NCBI GenBank assembly: GCA_964442745.1
Contig: CAYUAI010000083.1
Location: 1 to 17,468 of the forward strand
DNA length: 17,468 bases
DNA from: CAYUAI01 sp964442745
Lineage (GTDB): Bacteria > Pseudomonadota > Gammaproteobacteria > S012-40
Direction: 5' to 3'
The notes beneath the pieces are model-generated. The model was not told the DNA's origin. It ran no database searches and saw only the letters and a program-made list of their open reading frames with translations. The position numbers were made by a program, and so were the translations under genes. Position 1 is the stretch's first letter. Each line of letters opens with the position of its first letter. Shown piece after piece: positions 7,080 to 13,694 of the stretch.

Positions 7080-7985
7080 TCATTCAAAAAATAAGAAATT
7101 TTGGTTTATCGCTGCTCTTACCGCTGAATAATCCTTATCCGTTCCCCTTAAGAATCTATTTTTTCTACTTTGAATCAATGATCCCGTCGGGCTGAAATCA
7201 AGCAATGTTTTTTGCAAGGCAATAAAAACGTGCTCTGGTAAGCGGTTTTTTGCTACCCAAGGTTTAGTGACATTAGGAAAAACGGCGATGGATCGTAATT
7301 TTTTCCCTTTTTTTATCAGTTTTCGAAAGGTAGACTCCTTTAACGCCCCAGCGTCAAATAGTCCACTCGCTACCGCCATGCCCACCTTGTCATGCCGATC
7401 TAAGTATTCAAAAGTCTCTAGATTTTTGGCTCGAATTCCGTGCTCTAGCAGGTATTTCTGCGCAAGGAAGCGTCCAATTGTCGAGTGTTGATCGCCAAAA
7501 GCAAAGTGTTTACCGATTAAATCTTTCTCATTTTGAATTGAGCTGTCTTGTGCAACACAAATGACACCATTGAATACTCTTGCTCCCTCTTTGCTTTCCA
7601 CAACAATGATCTTGATACCCGGCGCTTGTTTTTTCGCAACAATATAAGAGGCCGGTCCAAGGCGGCTAAAGTCCACTTTTTCATTCACGAGGTCTGCAAT
7701 ACCACGTTCGTAGGAGTTTGCAACTTGTAATCTAATTTGAACCGGTTGGTTTAACAAGGATGCCAAATGTCTTTCCAATTGATTTAACACTGGGCGAAAT
7801 TTGCGTACCATGGTAGAAGGCATATCTGACGTGTAAACACCAAAATTAAGCACCATCTCGGCATAAACCACGGAGGAGTATCCCAAAGACATTGCCCATA
7901 TTGAAAGCCACATACCAACGTTGACACTGGACATTAAAGCTCGACTAAAAAATGCGAGCCGAAATATCACGATTAAATTTTCCAT
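7080..7985 (-). CDS. PhnD-like periplasmic substrate-binding protein
   Basis: 301 aa from ATG 7985. The mature part begins MVLNFGVYTSDMPSTMVRKF and continues with PVLNQLERHL, a region with DFSRLGPASYI, an IIVVES strand, an FAFGDQHSTIGRFLAQKYL segment and VASGLFDAGALKEST near the hinge. This is the pattern of phosphate/phosphite/phosphonate-type ABC binding proteins (PhnD family). A signal sequence ends near VVYA; the hydrophobic stretch would fit better if translation began at Met18 (ATG 7934), since ATG 7985 has its GGAG 12 nt away. No ABC permease or ATPase gene is nearby; the next gene downstream is a hybrid kinase. I infer a signalling receptor rather than a transporter component. The ligand may be a phosphonate, phosphate or something unrelated, since this family is broad. 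Confidence 0.85.
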   Translation of the reverse strand: MENLIVIFRLAFFSRALMSSVNVGMWLSIWAMSLGYSSVVYAEMVLNFGVYTSDMPSTMVRKFRPVLNQLERHLASLLNQPVQIRLQVANSYERGIADLVNEKVDFSRLGPASYIVAKKQAPGIKIIVVESKEGARVFNGVICVAQDSSIQNEKDLIGKHFAFGDQHSTIGRFLAQKYLLEHGIRAKNLETFEYLDRHDKVGMAVASGLFDAGALKESTFRKLIKKGKKLRSIAVFPNVTKPWVAKNRLPEHVFIALQKTLLDFSPTGSLIQSRKNRFLRGTDKDYSAVRAAINQNFLFFE

Positions 7986-8202
7986 CGGTTATTTTATCTC
8001 CACAGAGAATGACTCAAATGGATTGAATACAAGTGGAGCTTGATAGGCTCATCAATAATCGTTTTAAGAAAGCAGATAACATACCGAAAAACACCAACGC
8101 GTCAGAATAATGTATTACCCCTGAATAATAGGTAACTAATTTTCGTGAGAGGAATGATCAGTTTGTGCTAGTGTAGCGTCAACATTGAAGTGATGGGGAA
8201 AG
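7986..8202. other. upstream region of the PhnD-like gene
   Basis: No ORF with coding character on either strand. A 5-bp inverted repeat, TTGAT with ATCAA, lies around 8039-8054. I find no convincing -35/-10 pair for the minus-strand PhnD-like gene. The stretch is AT-rich and ends at the palindromic element. Confidence 0.5.
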
Positions 8203-8303
8203 GTAGGATGCGCTGTGCGCACCAAACACGGTTAACGGATGGAGTCCCATTGCGATTCTCCAACCTTAGCCGGTTGGGTATTGGTGCGCGTAGCGCACCC
8301 TAC
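8203..8303. repeat. REP/MITE-like palindromic intergenic element
   Basis: The left arm (8203-8225) starts GTAGGATGCGCTGTGCGC and ends ACCAA; the right arm (8281-8303) is its reverse complement with 3 mismatches in 23. Each arm carries its own small palindrome (GCGC-GCGC type). The 55-bp centre holds another hairpin, CCAACC with GGTTGG (about 8260-8276). Arms of the form GTAGGGTGCG...CGCACC recur as dispersed intergenic repeats in many proteobacteria. No target-site duplication or transposase is evident. It lies between the PhnD-like gene and the 153-aa gene and has the highest local GC of this intergenic stretch. Confidence 0.7.
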
Positions 8304-8342
8304 GAGAAAAATATCCACCTATGAATACAAATTAATGCAAAG

Positions 8343-8371
8343 TTGTTGCTGTACATAGATACTGTTATAAT
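8343..8371 (+). promoter_or_regulatory. extended -10 promoter facing into the 153-aa gene (antisense)
   Basis: TGTTATAAT (8363-8371) is a perfect extended -10 element (TG-n-TATAAT), and TTGTTG (8343-8348) lies exactly 17 nt before the hexamer. Transcription would start near 8378, inside the 3' end of the minus-strand gene at 8375-8836, and run antisense to it. No plus-strand gene follows for about 980 nt, so a noncoding antisense RNA is possible. It is based on sequence match only. Confidence 0.45.
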
Positions 8372-8374
8372 GTT

Positions 8375-8836
8375 TTATTCATCTCGGCTGAATTGATGGA
8401 CATCGGTTGTTTTTTTCCATCGCGAAAAATATCCATTCGATGTTTCAACCGAGGAAACTAGCCACTCGGAGTTTGGTGTTAGCCATCTGAACGAATGTGC
8501 TTGTGTGCTTGTAGGTTCGCCAAAATCATGTGCTGGGAGATCTGTTTTTAGCGCATCTAATACGATTTGTGCTTTATTCGAAATTCGGGGGGACTTGGGT
8601 AAGTATTCTTCGTTTGTTTTTAGTATCAGGGTTTTAATTTTTACGCGTGTTTTTGGGTTAAAGTGATCGTCATTGGACAAGATAATGATCTCCTTCGGCG
8701 TGTTAAAGGTAAGATCCTCTAACAGATCAACAAGCTTTTCTTTTTCTGTCTTCAAGTGTTCCGGCGGTTCATCGAATTCAGCCGTTAACAGGAAGGCAAA
8801 GGGTAGAATGACGATTAAAAAAATTACGGCTTTCAA
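8375..8836 (-). CDS. small secreted or membrane-anchored hypothetical protein, TTG start
   Basis: 153 aa. The start is TTG at 8836-8834, supported by Shine-Dalgarno AGGAAG (8844-8849) 7 nt away and by a good promoter upstream (8877-8905); no in-frame ATG fits. The N-terminus AVIFLIVILPFAFLLTA is a signal peptide or a single membrane anchor. The rest is polar: a charged helix-like part (HLKTEKEKLVDLLEDL), a middle section with NDDHFNPKTRVKIKTL, and a C-terminal part rich in Trp, Ser and Thr (RWLTPNSEWLVSSVETS). No cysteines, no lipobox, no known motif. It stands alone between a palindromic repeat and noncoding DNA, which suggests accessory content. I do not recognise the family. Confidence 0.65.
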   Translation of the reverse strand: MKAVIFLIVILPFAFLLTAEFDEPPEHLKTEKEKLVDLLEDLTFNTPKEIIILSNDDHFNPKTRVKIKTLILKTNEEYLPKSPRISNKAQIVLDALKTDLPAHDFGEPTSTQAHSFRWLTPNSEWLVSSVETSNGYFSRWKKTTDVHQFSRDE

Positions 8837-8843
8837 TGTGTTG

Positions 8844-8849
8844 CTTCCT
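8844..8849 (-). promoter_or_regulatory. Shine-Dalgarno supporting the TTG start
   Basis: AGGAAG on the minus strand, 7 nt before the TTG at 8836. It decides the non-ATG start of the 153-aa gene; the ATG just upstream (around 8859) is out of frame. Confidence 0.6.
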
Positions 8850-8876
8850 GTGTTGCATTAAATTGGTAGTGTGAAT

Positions 8877-8905
8877 TGTATACAGATTTTACCGTCATCT
8901 GGCAA
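8877..8905 (-). promoter_or_regulatory. sigma-70-type promoter of the 153-aa gene
   Basis: TTGCCA (8900-8905) and TATACA (8877-8882) on the minus strand, spacer exactly 17 nt. Transcription would start near 8870, leaving a leader of about 34 nt with the AGGAAG ribosome site. Position and spacing fit the TTG start well. Confidence 0.6.
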
Positions 8906-9086
8906 TTTTTACTAGTAGGAAATTTTTGATCTTATTTTATTCAGTTTGTTGCTTATCAGAAGTGAAATGCCGCTGAGGGCATGAGCATGAGACGAAAATT
9001 TGGTCGGTTGTTCTATCGAAAAAGCTTAAAATAGAACCATTTTTCCTGTCCTTTTATTCGAATTATACCCTGTTTTTCGCTCGTAT

Positions 9087-9224
9087 TTACGCCAAATATT
9101 TGTTCTTTGCGCTGATACGCGATACACTCTCACCGGTTTCTAGCAGTTTATTTAATTCTAGTAAGTCTTCGTTATCCACTGAGTCATCGTGGTGAGTCTC
9201 AAATCTAGGGCTAGCCCCTGTCAA
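9087..9224 (-). pseudogene. short ORF, possible C-terminal gene remnant
   Basis: A minus-strand frame of 45 codons from TTG 9224 to TAA 9087. Its last part reads EDLLELNKLLETGESVSRIS and then AKNKYLA before the stop, an amphipathic-helix pattern and codon mix that look like the end of a real protein rather than random translation. A stop lies directly upstream of the TTG, there is no Shine-Dalgarno, and the N-terminal part has no such character. It may be the 3' remnant of a degraded gene, a very small protein, or chance. Confidence 0.25.
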
Positions 9225-9261
9225 TTATGTGTGTAGTAAAAATCTACGCCGTTACTCAAGC

Positions 9262-9282
9262 GCTAATTGACTAACTATTAGC
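9262..9282. promoter_or_regulatory. dyad upstream of GSMT, operator candidate
   Basis: GCTAAT (9262-9267) and ATTAGC (9277-9282) form a perfect 6-bp inverted repeat with a 9-nt spacer, centred about 85 nt before the GSMT start. It could bind a regulator of the osmolyte genes; no regulator gene lies in the window. Confidence 0.35.
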
Positions 9283-9299
9283 AACAATCTGAGCATTTC

Positions 9300-9314
9300 G
9301 CAGCCGGTGGCTGC
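9300..9314 (+). promoter_or_regulatory. compact GC hairpin in the GSMT leader
   Basis: GCAGCC-GGT-GGCTGC, a perfect 6-bp stem with a 3-nt loop, lies about 43 nt before the GTG start and 32 nt before its ribosome site. There is no T-run, so it is unlikely to terminate. It may stabilise the 5' end of the message or be part of a promoter-region dyad. Confidence 0.35.
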
Positions 9315-9357
9315 CCCTAATGTGTGATGTGCTGATTCTGAATACTGGAGAGGTATA

Positions 9358-10176
9358 GTGAACAAGACCCATTGTAAACAAGCATTCGGAAGCGATCCGC
9401 TATCCGTGAGAGACACCAACCATTACATGGAAGAATATGTAACCAGTTTTGTCGAAAAATGGGACGAACTAATCAATTGGGAGCAGCGTTGGAAAAGTGA
9501 GGGTGATTTTTTTATTGAACAGCTGCGTTCCCATGGCGTCAAGCGGATACTCGATGTGGCTACGGGCACGGGATTTCATTCGGTTCGACTACTTAGCGCA
9601 GGCTTTGATGTAGTAAGCGCGGACGGTAGCCCGGAGATGTTGGCCAAGGCCTTCGCCAATGCACGTAAGCGTGGCCACCTTTTGCGGGCCGTACAAGCGG
9701 ATTGGCGCTGGATAAACCGAACCATTCATGAACAATTTGACGCAGTTATTTGTCTCGGTAACTCATTCACCCATCTATTTAACGAGCATGATCGTCGCAA
9801 GGCTTTAGCCGAATACTACGCCACCCTAAATCATGACGGCATTTTGATTCTTGATCAAAGAAATTATGATTCGATTCTAGACGAAGGCTTTTCAACCAAA
9901 CACAAATATTATTATTGTGGTCGTGAAGTCGTCGCAGAACCCGTCCATGTTGACGAAGGCCTAGCTCGCTTCTCTTATACTTTTCCCGATAAATCAAAAT
10001 ACCATCTTAATATGTTCCCTCTTCGTAAAAAATACACGCGACGCCTCATGCATGAGGTAGGTTTTCAACAAATTGATACCTTCGGGGACTTTCAGGAGAC
10101 CTTTAAAGCCAATGAACCCGATTTTTTAGTGCATGTAGCACAAAAAGCGTATCAAGAAAGCACTGAAGAGGAATAG
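9358..10176 (+). CDS. gsmt: glycine/sarcosine N-methyltransferase
   Basis: 272 aa from GTG 9358, with a strong ribosome site GGAGAGG (9347-9353). This family (EC 2.1.1.156) methylates glycine to sarcosine and then to dimethylglycine using S-adenosylmethionine, in the cytoplasm. Visible: SAM motif I ILDVATGTG (64-72), acidic strand end SADGSPEML, VQADWRW, and the GSMT-typical segments FVEKWDELINWEQRW near the N-terminus and LGNSFTHLF and LDQRNYD. The length matches bacterial GSMT. The stop is 6 nt before the SDMT start, so both are one operon and together give glycine betaine. The N-terminus has the conserved DTNHYMEEYVTSF stretch that follows a variable lead. Expression is probably osmotically controlled, but only an anonymous dyad and hairpin are seen upstream. 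Confidence 0.93.
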   Translation: MNKTHCKQAFGSDPLSVRDTNHYMEEYVTSFVEKWDELINWEQRWKSEGDFFIEQLRSHGVKRILDVATGTGFHSVRLLSAGFDVVSADGSPEMLAKAFANARKRGHLLRAVQADWRWINRTIHEQFDAVICLGNSFTHLFNEHDRRKALAEYYATLNHDGILILDQRNYDSILDEGFSTKHKYYYCGREVVAEPVHVDEGLARFSYTFPDKSKYHLNMFPLRKKYTRRLMHEVGFQQIDTFGDFQETFKANEPDFLVHVAQKAYQESTEEE

Positions 10177-10182
10177 GCAGCA

Positions 10183-11013
10183 ATGACAAACCATTATTCG
10201 GAAGCTGTTCTTACTGCAAGGGAATATTACAATAGCGAAGATGCAGATAATTTTTACGCGCAAATTTGGGGCGGCGAGGATATACACATTGGTTTGTACG
10301 AGAAATCCGAAGATCCTATAACGCAGGCCAGCCGACGTACCGTTGAGCATATGGCAAACAAGTTAACAATAACGAATGAATGTCATGTGTTAGACATTGG
10401 ATCTGGTTATGGTGGTGCGGCACGTTACCTAGCGCAAACCTACGGCTGCACAGTTACGGCGCTCAATTTGAGTGAAAAAGAAAACCAACGTGCCAGGATG
10501 CTAAACCAGCAGCAAGGCCTCAACGATAGGATAACCGTGTTAGATGCTAGTTTCGAAAATATCCCCGCTGAGCATGAGCAATTTGATGTGGTATGGTCTC
10601 AAGACGCCATTTTACATAGCGGTAATCGTCCTCAAGTAATCACTGAGGTCGCGAGAGTTTTGAAGGCCGGCGGTCAATTTCTATTTACCGACCCGATGCA
10701 GTCCGATGATTGTCCCGCTGGCGTACTACAACCGATTCTCGACCGTATCCACTTATCTTCACTCGGCTCCCCAGCATTCTACAGGGATGCCTGCAAAGCG
10801 AGGGGTTTACAAGAGAAAAGTTTTGAATTGCGTACCGATCAATTGATCGCTCACTATAGTCGTGTGTTAGAGGAAACCGAAAACCGCCAAGCGATATTGG
10901 TATCTAAAATATCTGCCGACTATGTAGAGCGCATGAAAAAAGGGCTGAACCATTGGATCAACGGTGGCAAAAGTGGTTACCTAGCCTGGGGCATTTTTCT
11001 TTTCCAAAAATAA
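10183..11013 (+). CDS. sdmt: sarcosine/dimethylglycine N-methyltransferase
   Basis: 276 aa from ATG 10183, 6 nt after GSMT; the ribosome site is weak (AGG in AGGCAGCA), suggesting translational coupling. The family (EC 2.1.1.157) carries out the last methylations, sarcosine to dimethylglycine to glycine betaine, with S-adenosylmethionine. Visible: YYNSEDADNFYAQIWGGEDIH, a hallmark start of SDMT, followed by HIGLYE; SAM motif I VLDIGSGYG (69-77); LNLSEKEN; the post-motif WSQDAILHSGNR; and FTDPMQ. The length is that of stand-alone bacterial SDMT; some species carry GSMT and SDMT fused, here they are separate. It acts with the upstream GSMT; the downstream BCCT transporter, 98 nt away, adds uptake to synthesis. 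Confidence 0.94.
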   Translation: MTNHYSEAVLTAREYYNSEDADNFYAQIWGGEDIHIGLYEKSEDPITQASRRTVEHMANKLTITNECHVLDIGSGYGGAARYLAQTYGCTVTALNLSEKENQRARMLNQQQGLNDRITVLDASFENIPAEHEQFDVVWSQDAILHSGNRPQVITEVARVLKAGGQFLFTDPMQSDDCPAGVLQPILDRIHLSSLGSPAFYRDACKARGLQEKSFELRTDQLIAHYSRVLEETENRQAILVSKISADYVERMKKGLNHWINGGKSGYLAWGIFLFQK

Positions 11014-11111
11014 TACCCGAGTAACAACACATCATTACCTAGTCATCGTATGAGACAATGGACTGTAATCCGTGCCAGGCGATGAACCGATAACAACTAT
11101 AGGCACGAACT

Positions 11112-12665
11112 ATGAAAAATTGGGTGTACCGTCGTGGTGAAACGGTGTTACTGGATCTTAATCCTTGGGTATTCGCGATATCTTGCGTGCTTATTTTTAC
11201 ATTTGTGGTCTCTAGCTTGATCTTTGTTACACAGCTTGGCAGCGCCTTTAGCACTATACAGGCGTGGATTGCCAACCAAACCGGTTGGTTTTTAGTCCTC
11301 ACCACTAATCTAATTCTCGGTTATATGTTGTACCTGATGGTTAGCCGATTCTCTGGTATTCGCCTTGGAGGCGAAGCAGCGAAGCCCGAATTTTCGCGTT
11401 TGGGATGGTTTGCCATGCTATTTAGCGCAGGTATGGGCATTGGCTTGTTATTCTATAGCATTGCTGAGCCCATGTATCATTTATTAACCCCGCCGCACGG
11501 TGCTCAACCGGGCACGGTTGCCGCTGCAGAAGATGCCATGAAGACGACGTTTCTGCATTGGGGGTTTCACGCTTGGGGAATTTATGCACTGGTGGGACTT
11601 GCACTAGCCTACTTCTCGTATAATCGAAACCAGCCATTTAGCATTCGATCCGTATTTCAACCCATATTAGGTGATCGAATTCATGGTGGCTGGGGTAATT
11701 TTATCGACATCATGGCGACAATCGCGACATTATTCGGCGTCGCCACTTCCTTGGGCCTAGGCGTTAGCCAAATCAATGCAGGTTTAAACCATGTCTTTGG
11801 TCTCCCGGAGAATACCATGGTTCAGATTTTTCTCATCGCTGGAATTACGCTGATAGCAACAATATCCGTTGTTTCCGGGGTTGATAAGGGTGTTAAACTG
11901 TTGTCTGGACTAAATATGGTCATTGCTGGTATCTTACTATTGTTTGTCTTATTAGTGGGTCCCACCATTTTTATTCTCAATGGCTATGTTGAAAACCTGG
12001 GAAACTATTTAAATGATTTTTTTTACCTAGGCTTCTGGAATGAGACTTACACAGGTGGCAGTTGGCAAAACGGTTGGACGGTATTTTACTGGGGTTGGTG
12101 GATCGCGTGGTCACCCTTTGTTGGAATGTTTATTGCCCGTATATCGCGTGGTCGTACAGTGCGAGAGTTCATCGCCGGTGTCTTACTCGTTCCAACCCTA
12201 ATCACTTTTTTATGGTTGAGCATTTTTGGAAATAGTGCCCTTTATATTGAGTTGTTCGGTACTGGTAACATGGCCCAAGCCGTGAATGACAATCTGGCTC
12301 ACTCTCTATTTAAGTTCTTCGATAATTTGCATCAAATCGCCGGTAGCGATCTATCGGCTGGAGTCACTACTGCGGCAAGCCTACTGGCGACGCTGGTAGT
12401 CATTACTTTTTTTGTAACTTCCTCTGACTCCGGATCACTCGTCATCGATATGATAACCGCTGGAGGCAATCCGAATCCGCCGGTATTACAAAGAATCTTC
12501 TGGGCAGGCACAGAGGGGGTTGTGGCTGCCGCGCTACTCGTTGGAGGTGGTCTCATCGCCTTGCAAACCGCCGCCATTATAACAGGACTACCATTTGCGA
12601 TTATGTTAGTCATCATGATATTTAGCTTGAATCGCGCATTGGCTGAAGATCAACCGTCCACATAG
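11112..12665 (+). CDS. BCCT-family betaine/choline-type transporter
   Basis: 517 aa, about 12 hydrophobic segments. The glycine-rich stretch AGMGIGLLFYSIAEP in TM3 and the family signature from W322 (WTVFYWGWWIAWSPF, then VGMFIARISRGRTVREF) are both intact; SSDSGS near the C-terminal third matches the sodium-site region of BetP-type carriers. It should import glycine betaine or a related quaternary amine with sodium or protons across the inner membrane. The C-terminal tail after the last helix is only about 10 residues, far shorter than the regulatory tail of BetP, so activation by osmotic stress through that tail is unlikely. It lies 98 nt after SDMT on the same strand with an AGG-type ribosome site (AGGCACGAACT before ATG), and is probably in the same transcript. 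The exact substrate (betaine, choline, carnitine, ectoine) cannot be decided. Confidence 0.93.
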   Translation: MKNWVYRRGETVLLDLNPWVFAISCVLIFTFVVSSLIFVTQLGSAFSTIQAWIANQTGWFLVLTTNLILGYMLYLMVSRFSGIRLGGEAAKPEFSRLGWFAMLFSAGMGIGLLFYSIAEPMYHLLTPPHGAQPGTVAAAEDAMKTTFLHWGFHAWGIYALVGLALAYFSYNRNQPFSIRSVFQPILGDRIHGGWGNFIDIMATIATLFGVATSLGLGVSQINAGLNHVFGLPENTMVQIFLIAGITLIATISVVSGVDKGVKLLSGLNMVIAGILLLFVLLVGPTIFILNGYVENLGNYLNDFFYLGFWNETYTGGSWQNGWTVFYWGWWIAWSPFVGMFIARISRGRTVREFIAGVLLVPTLITFLWLSIFGNSALYIELFGTGNMAQAVNDNLAHSLFKFFDNLHQIAGSDLSAGVTTAASLLATLVVITFFVTSSDSGSLVIDMITAGGNPNPPVLQRIFWAGTEGVVAAALLVGGGLIALQTAAIITGLPFAIMLVIMIFSLNRALAEDQPST

Positions 12666-12833
12666 GCTGACGAATTCTTAATATCAACGGACGCCGCCAT
12701 GTCAATGGTCATCACATGGGGCGTTTAGAGTCCACGCCATTACTAAAACATCAAGCGGTGGCTTAGTGGTGACCCTATTGCATTTTTAGCGCCTTACTAT
12801 CAAGAAAAAACTTGAGCATCGAGTAAAAGACAG

Positions 12834-13460
12834 TTATCGCACATAAGCGACAATAGAAATAAAGTGACTAATGGATCCCGATAAAACAAACAAATGCCAA
12901 ATGCCGTGGGCATGACGAAGTTTGTTCATATTATCCAATACATAAAATATAATACCTAAGGTATAAGCGATTCCGCCAATCGTGAGCCACACCATGCCCG
13001 TTGTCGGGATGGATGATTGAAGGCTTGAGTATTCGAGGGTACATACCCAACCCATCACTAGGTAAATAAGTATTTGTAGGATTTCAATGCGCTTTGGGCT
13101 TAATATTTCAATGAAAACACCGATAATCGCAAGACCCCATACAAAGCCTAACATGATTAGGCCGTTATTTTCACCAAGAGAAACCACCATATAGGGGGTA
13201 TAGGTTCCCGCGATCAATAAATAAATGGAGATATGATCCAGTTTTTGGAATATTTTTTTGAGTTTGGGGGGGTGAAAACTATGGTATAGAGTGGACATGG
13301 TATAAAGGACGATGAGTGTCAATCCAAAAATTGTGAAACTCACGATGAGCGATGGGTCTTTTTGTTGGATGCTAACGGCTAGCAAGGCTCCAAACCCGAT
13401 CAACGCTAAAACAGCGCCCACTAAATGAGTGATGCTATTGAATTTTTCGCCGTAGTACAT
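12834..13460 (-). CDS. trhA: TrhA/hemolysin III-family (PAQR-like) membrane protein
   Basis: 208 aa, seven hydrophobic segments and the family hallmarks: GEKFNSITHLVGA at the N-terminus, STLYHSF after the second segment, LDHISIYLLIAGTYTP in the middle, and HGIWHLFVLSGSISHF at the C-terminus, where the conserved His residues would bind metal. This is an integral inner-membrane protein of the hemolysin III / TrhA (YqfA) group, related to PAQR receptors; E. coli YqfA/TrhA has been linked to membrane energetics and homeostasis rather than proven hemolysis. Convergent with the BCCT gene (168-nt gap) and divergent from rlmF (234-nt gap). The start at 13460 has only a weak ribosome site. A 6-bp hairpin (13497-13514) stands in its leader. 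Family call firm; activity uncertain. Confidence 0.92.
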   Translation of the reverse strand: MYYGEKFNSITHLVGAVLALIGFGALLAVSIQQKDPSLIVSFTIFGLTLIVLYTMSTLYHSFHPPKLKKIFQKLDHISIYLLIAGTYTPYMVVSLGENNGLIMLGFVWGLAIIGVFIEILSPKRIEILQILIYLVMGWVCTLEYSSLQSSIPTTGMVWLTIGGIAYTLGIIFYVLDNMNKLRHAHGIWHLFVLSGSISHFISIVAYVR

Positions 13461-13496
13461 TATCGCTTTAATTGCTTTTTTTTGTGTAATCCGAAC

Positions 13497-13514
13497 GAGG
13501 TTGTAGAAAACCTC
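13497..13514 (-). promoter_or_regulatory. small hairpin in the trhA leader
   Basis: GAGGTT (13497-13502) and AACCTC (13509-13514) form a perfect 6-bp stem with a 6-nt loop, about 37 nt before the trhA start on the minus strand. Downstream on that strand lies an A-run, not a T-run, so it is not an obvious terminator. Confidence 0.3.
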
Positions 13515-13572
13515 ATGTGACTAAATATTAATCTTTTAATTGTTCCTGATCGGTTTGACCATTTTAGTGAAA

Positions 13573-13640
13573 CGAAAGATGTTTGTCAGTTTGTTTTTTC
13601 TAAAATGATAAAGTTTAAAATGATCGAAAGATGTCCGTCA
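13573..13640 (+). repeat. pair of 16-bp near-identical direct repeats upstream of rlmF
   Basis: CGAAAGATGTTTGTCA (13573-13588) and CGAAAGATGTCCGTCA (13625-13640) match at 14 of 16 positions and start 52 bp apart, about five helical turns. Between and beside them AAAATGAT also occurs twice. They lie in the intergenic region between trhA and rlmF, and could be a tandem binding site for a regulator of either gene. Confidence 0.55.
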
Positions 13641-13694
13641 TTTCGTATCCATTACTTAGCATTGCCGACGAATAGGTAGGATATCTTACGTGGT

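Larger units (their letters stand above)
8906..9357. other. intergenic region upstream of the betaine-synthesis genes
   Basis: No complete gene. It holds a 7-bp inverted repeat with an A/T-rich loop (GTTCTAT 9010-9016, ATAGAAC 9031-9037, followed on the plus strand by a short T-run), a short minus-strand ORF remnant (9087-9224), a dyad at 9262-9282 and a compact hairpin at 9300-9314. No confident sigma-70 pair for GSMT was found. No glycine or S-adenosylhomocysteine riboswitch fold was recognised. Confidence 0.5.

Noticed and set aside
8861..9357. Glycine or SAH riboswitch ahead of GSMT
   Set aside because: The conserved core sequences and paired helices of these classes were not found; only a simple dyad and hairpin are seen.
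11039..11305. 88-codon minus-strand frame over the start of the BCCT gene
   Set aside because: It is antisense to a clear transporter N-terminus, has no ribosome site or recognisable motif, and is explained as a shadow frame.
12332..12616. 94-codon minus-strand frame inside the BCCT gene
   Set aside because: Ala/Pro/Thr/Ser-rich antisense of hydrophobic codons; no independent evidence.
12720..12738. GGCGT/ACGCC inverted repeat as terminator of the BCCT gene
   Set aside because: Only 5 bp with a 9-nt loop and no T-run; too weak to call.
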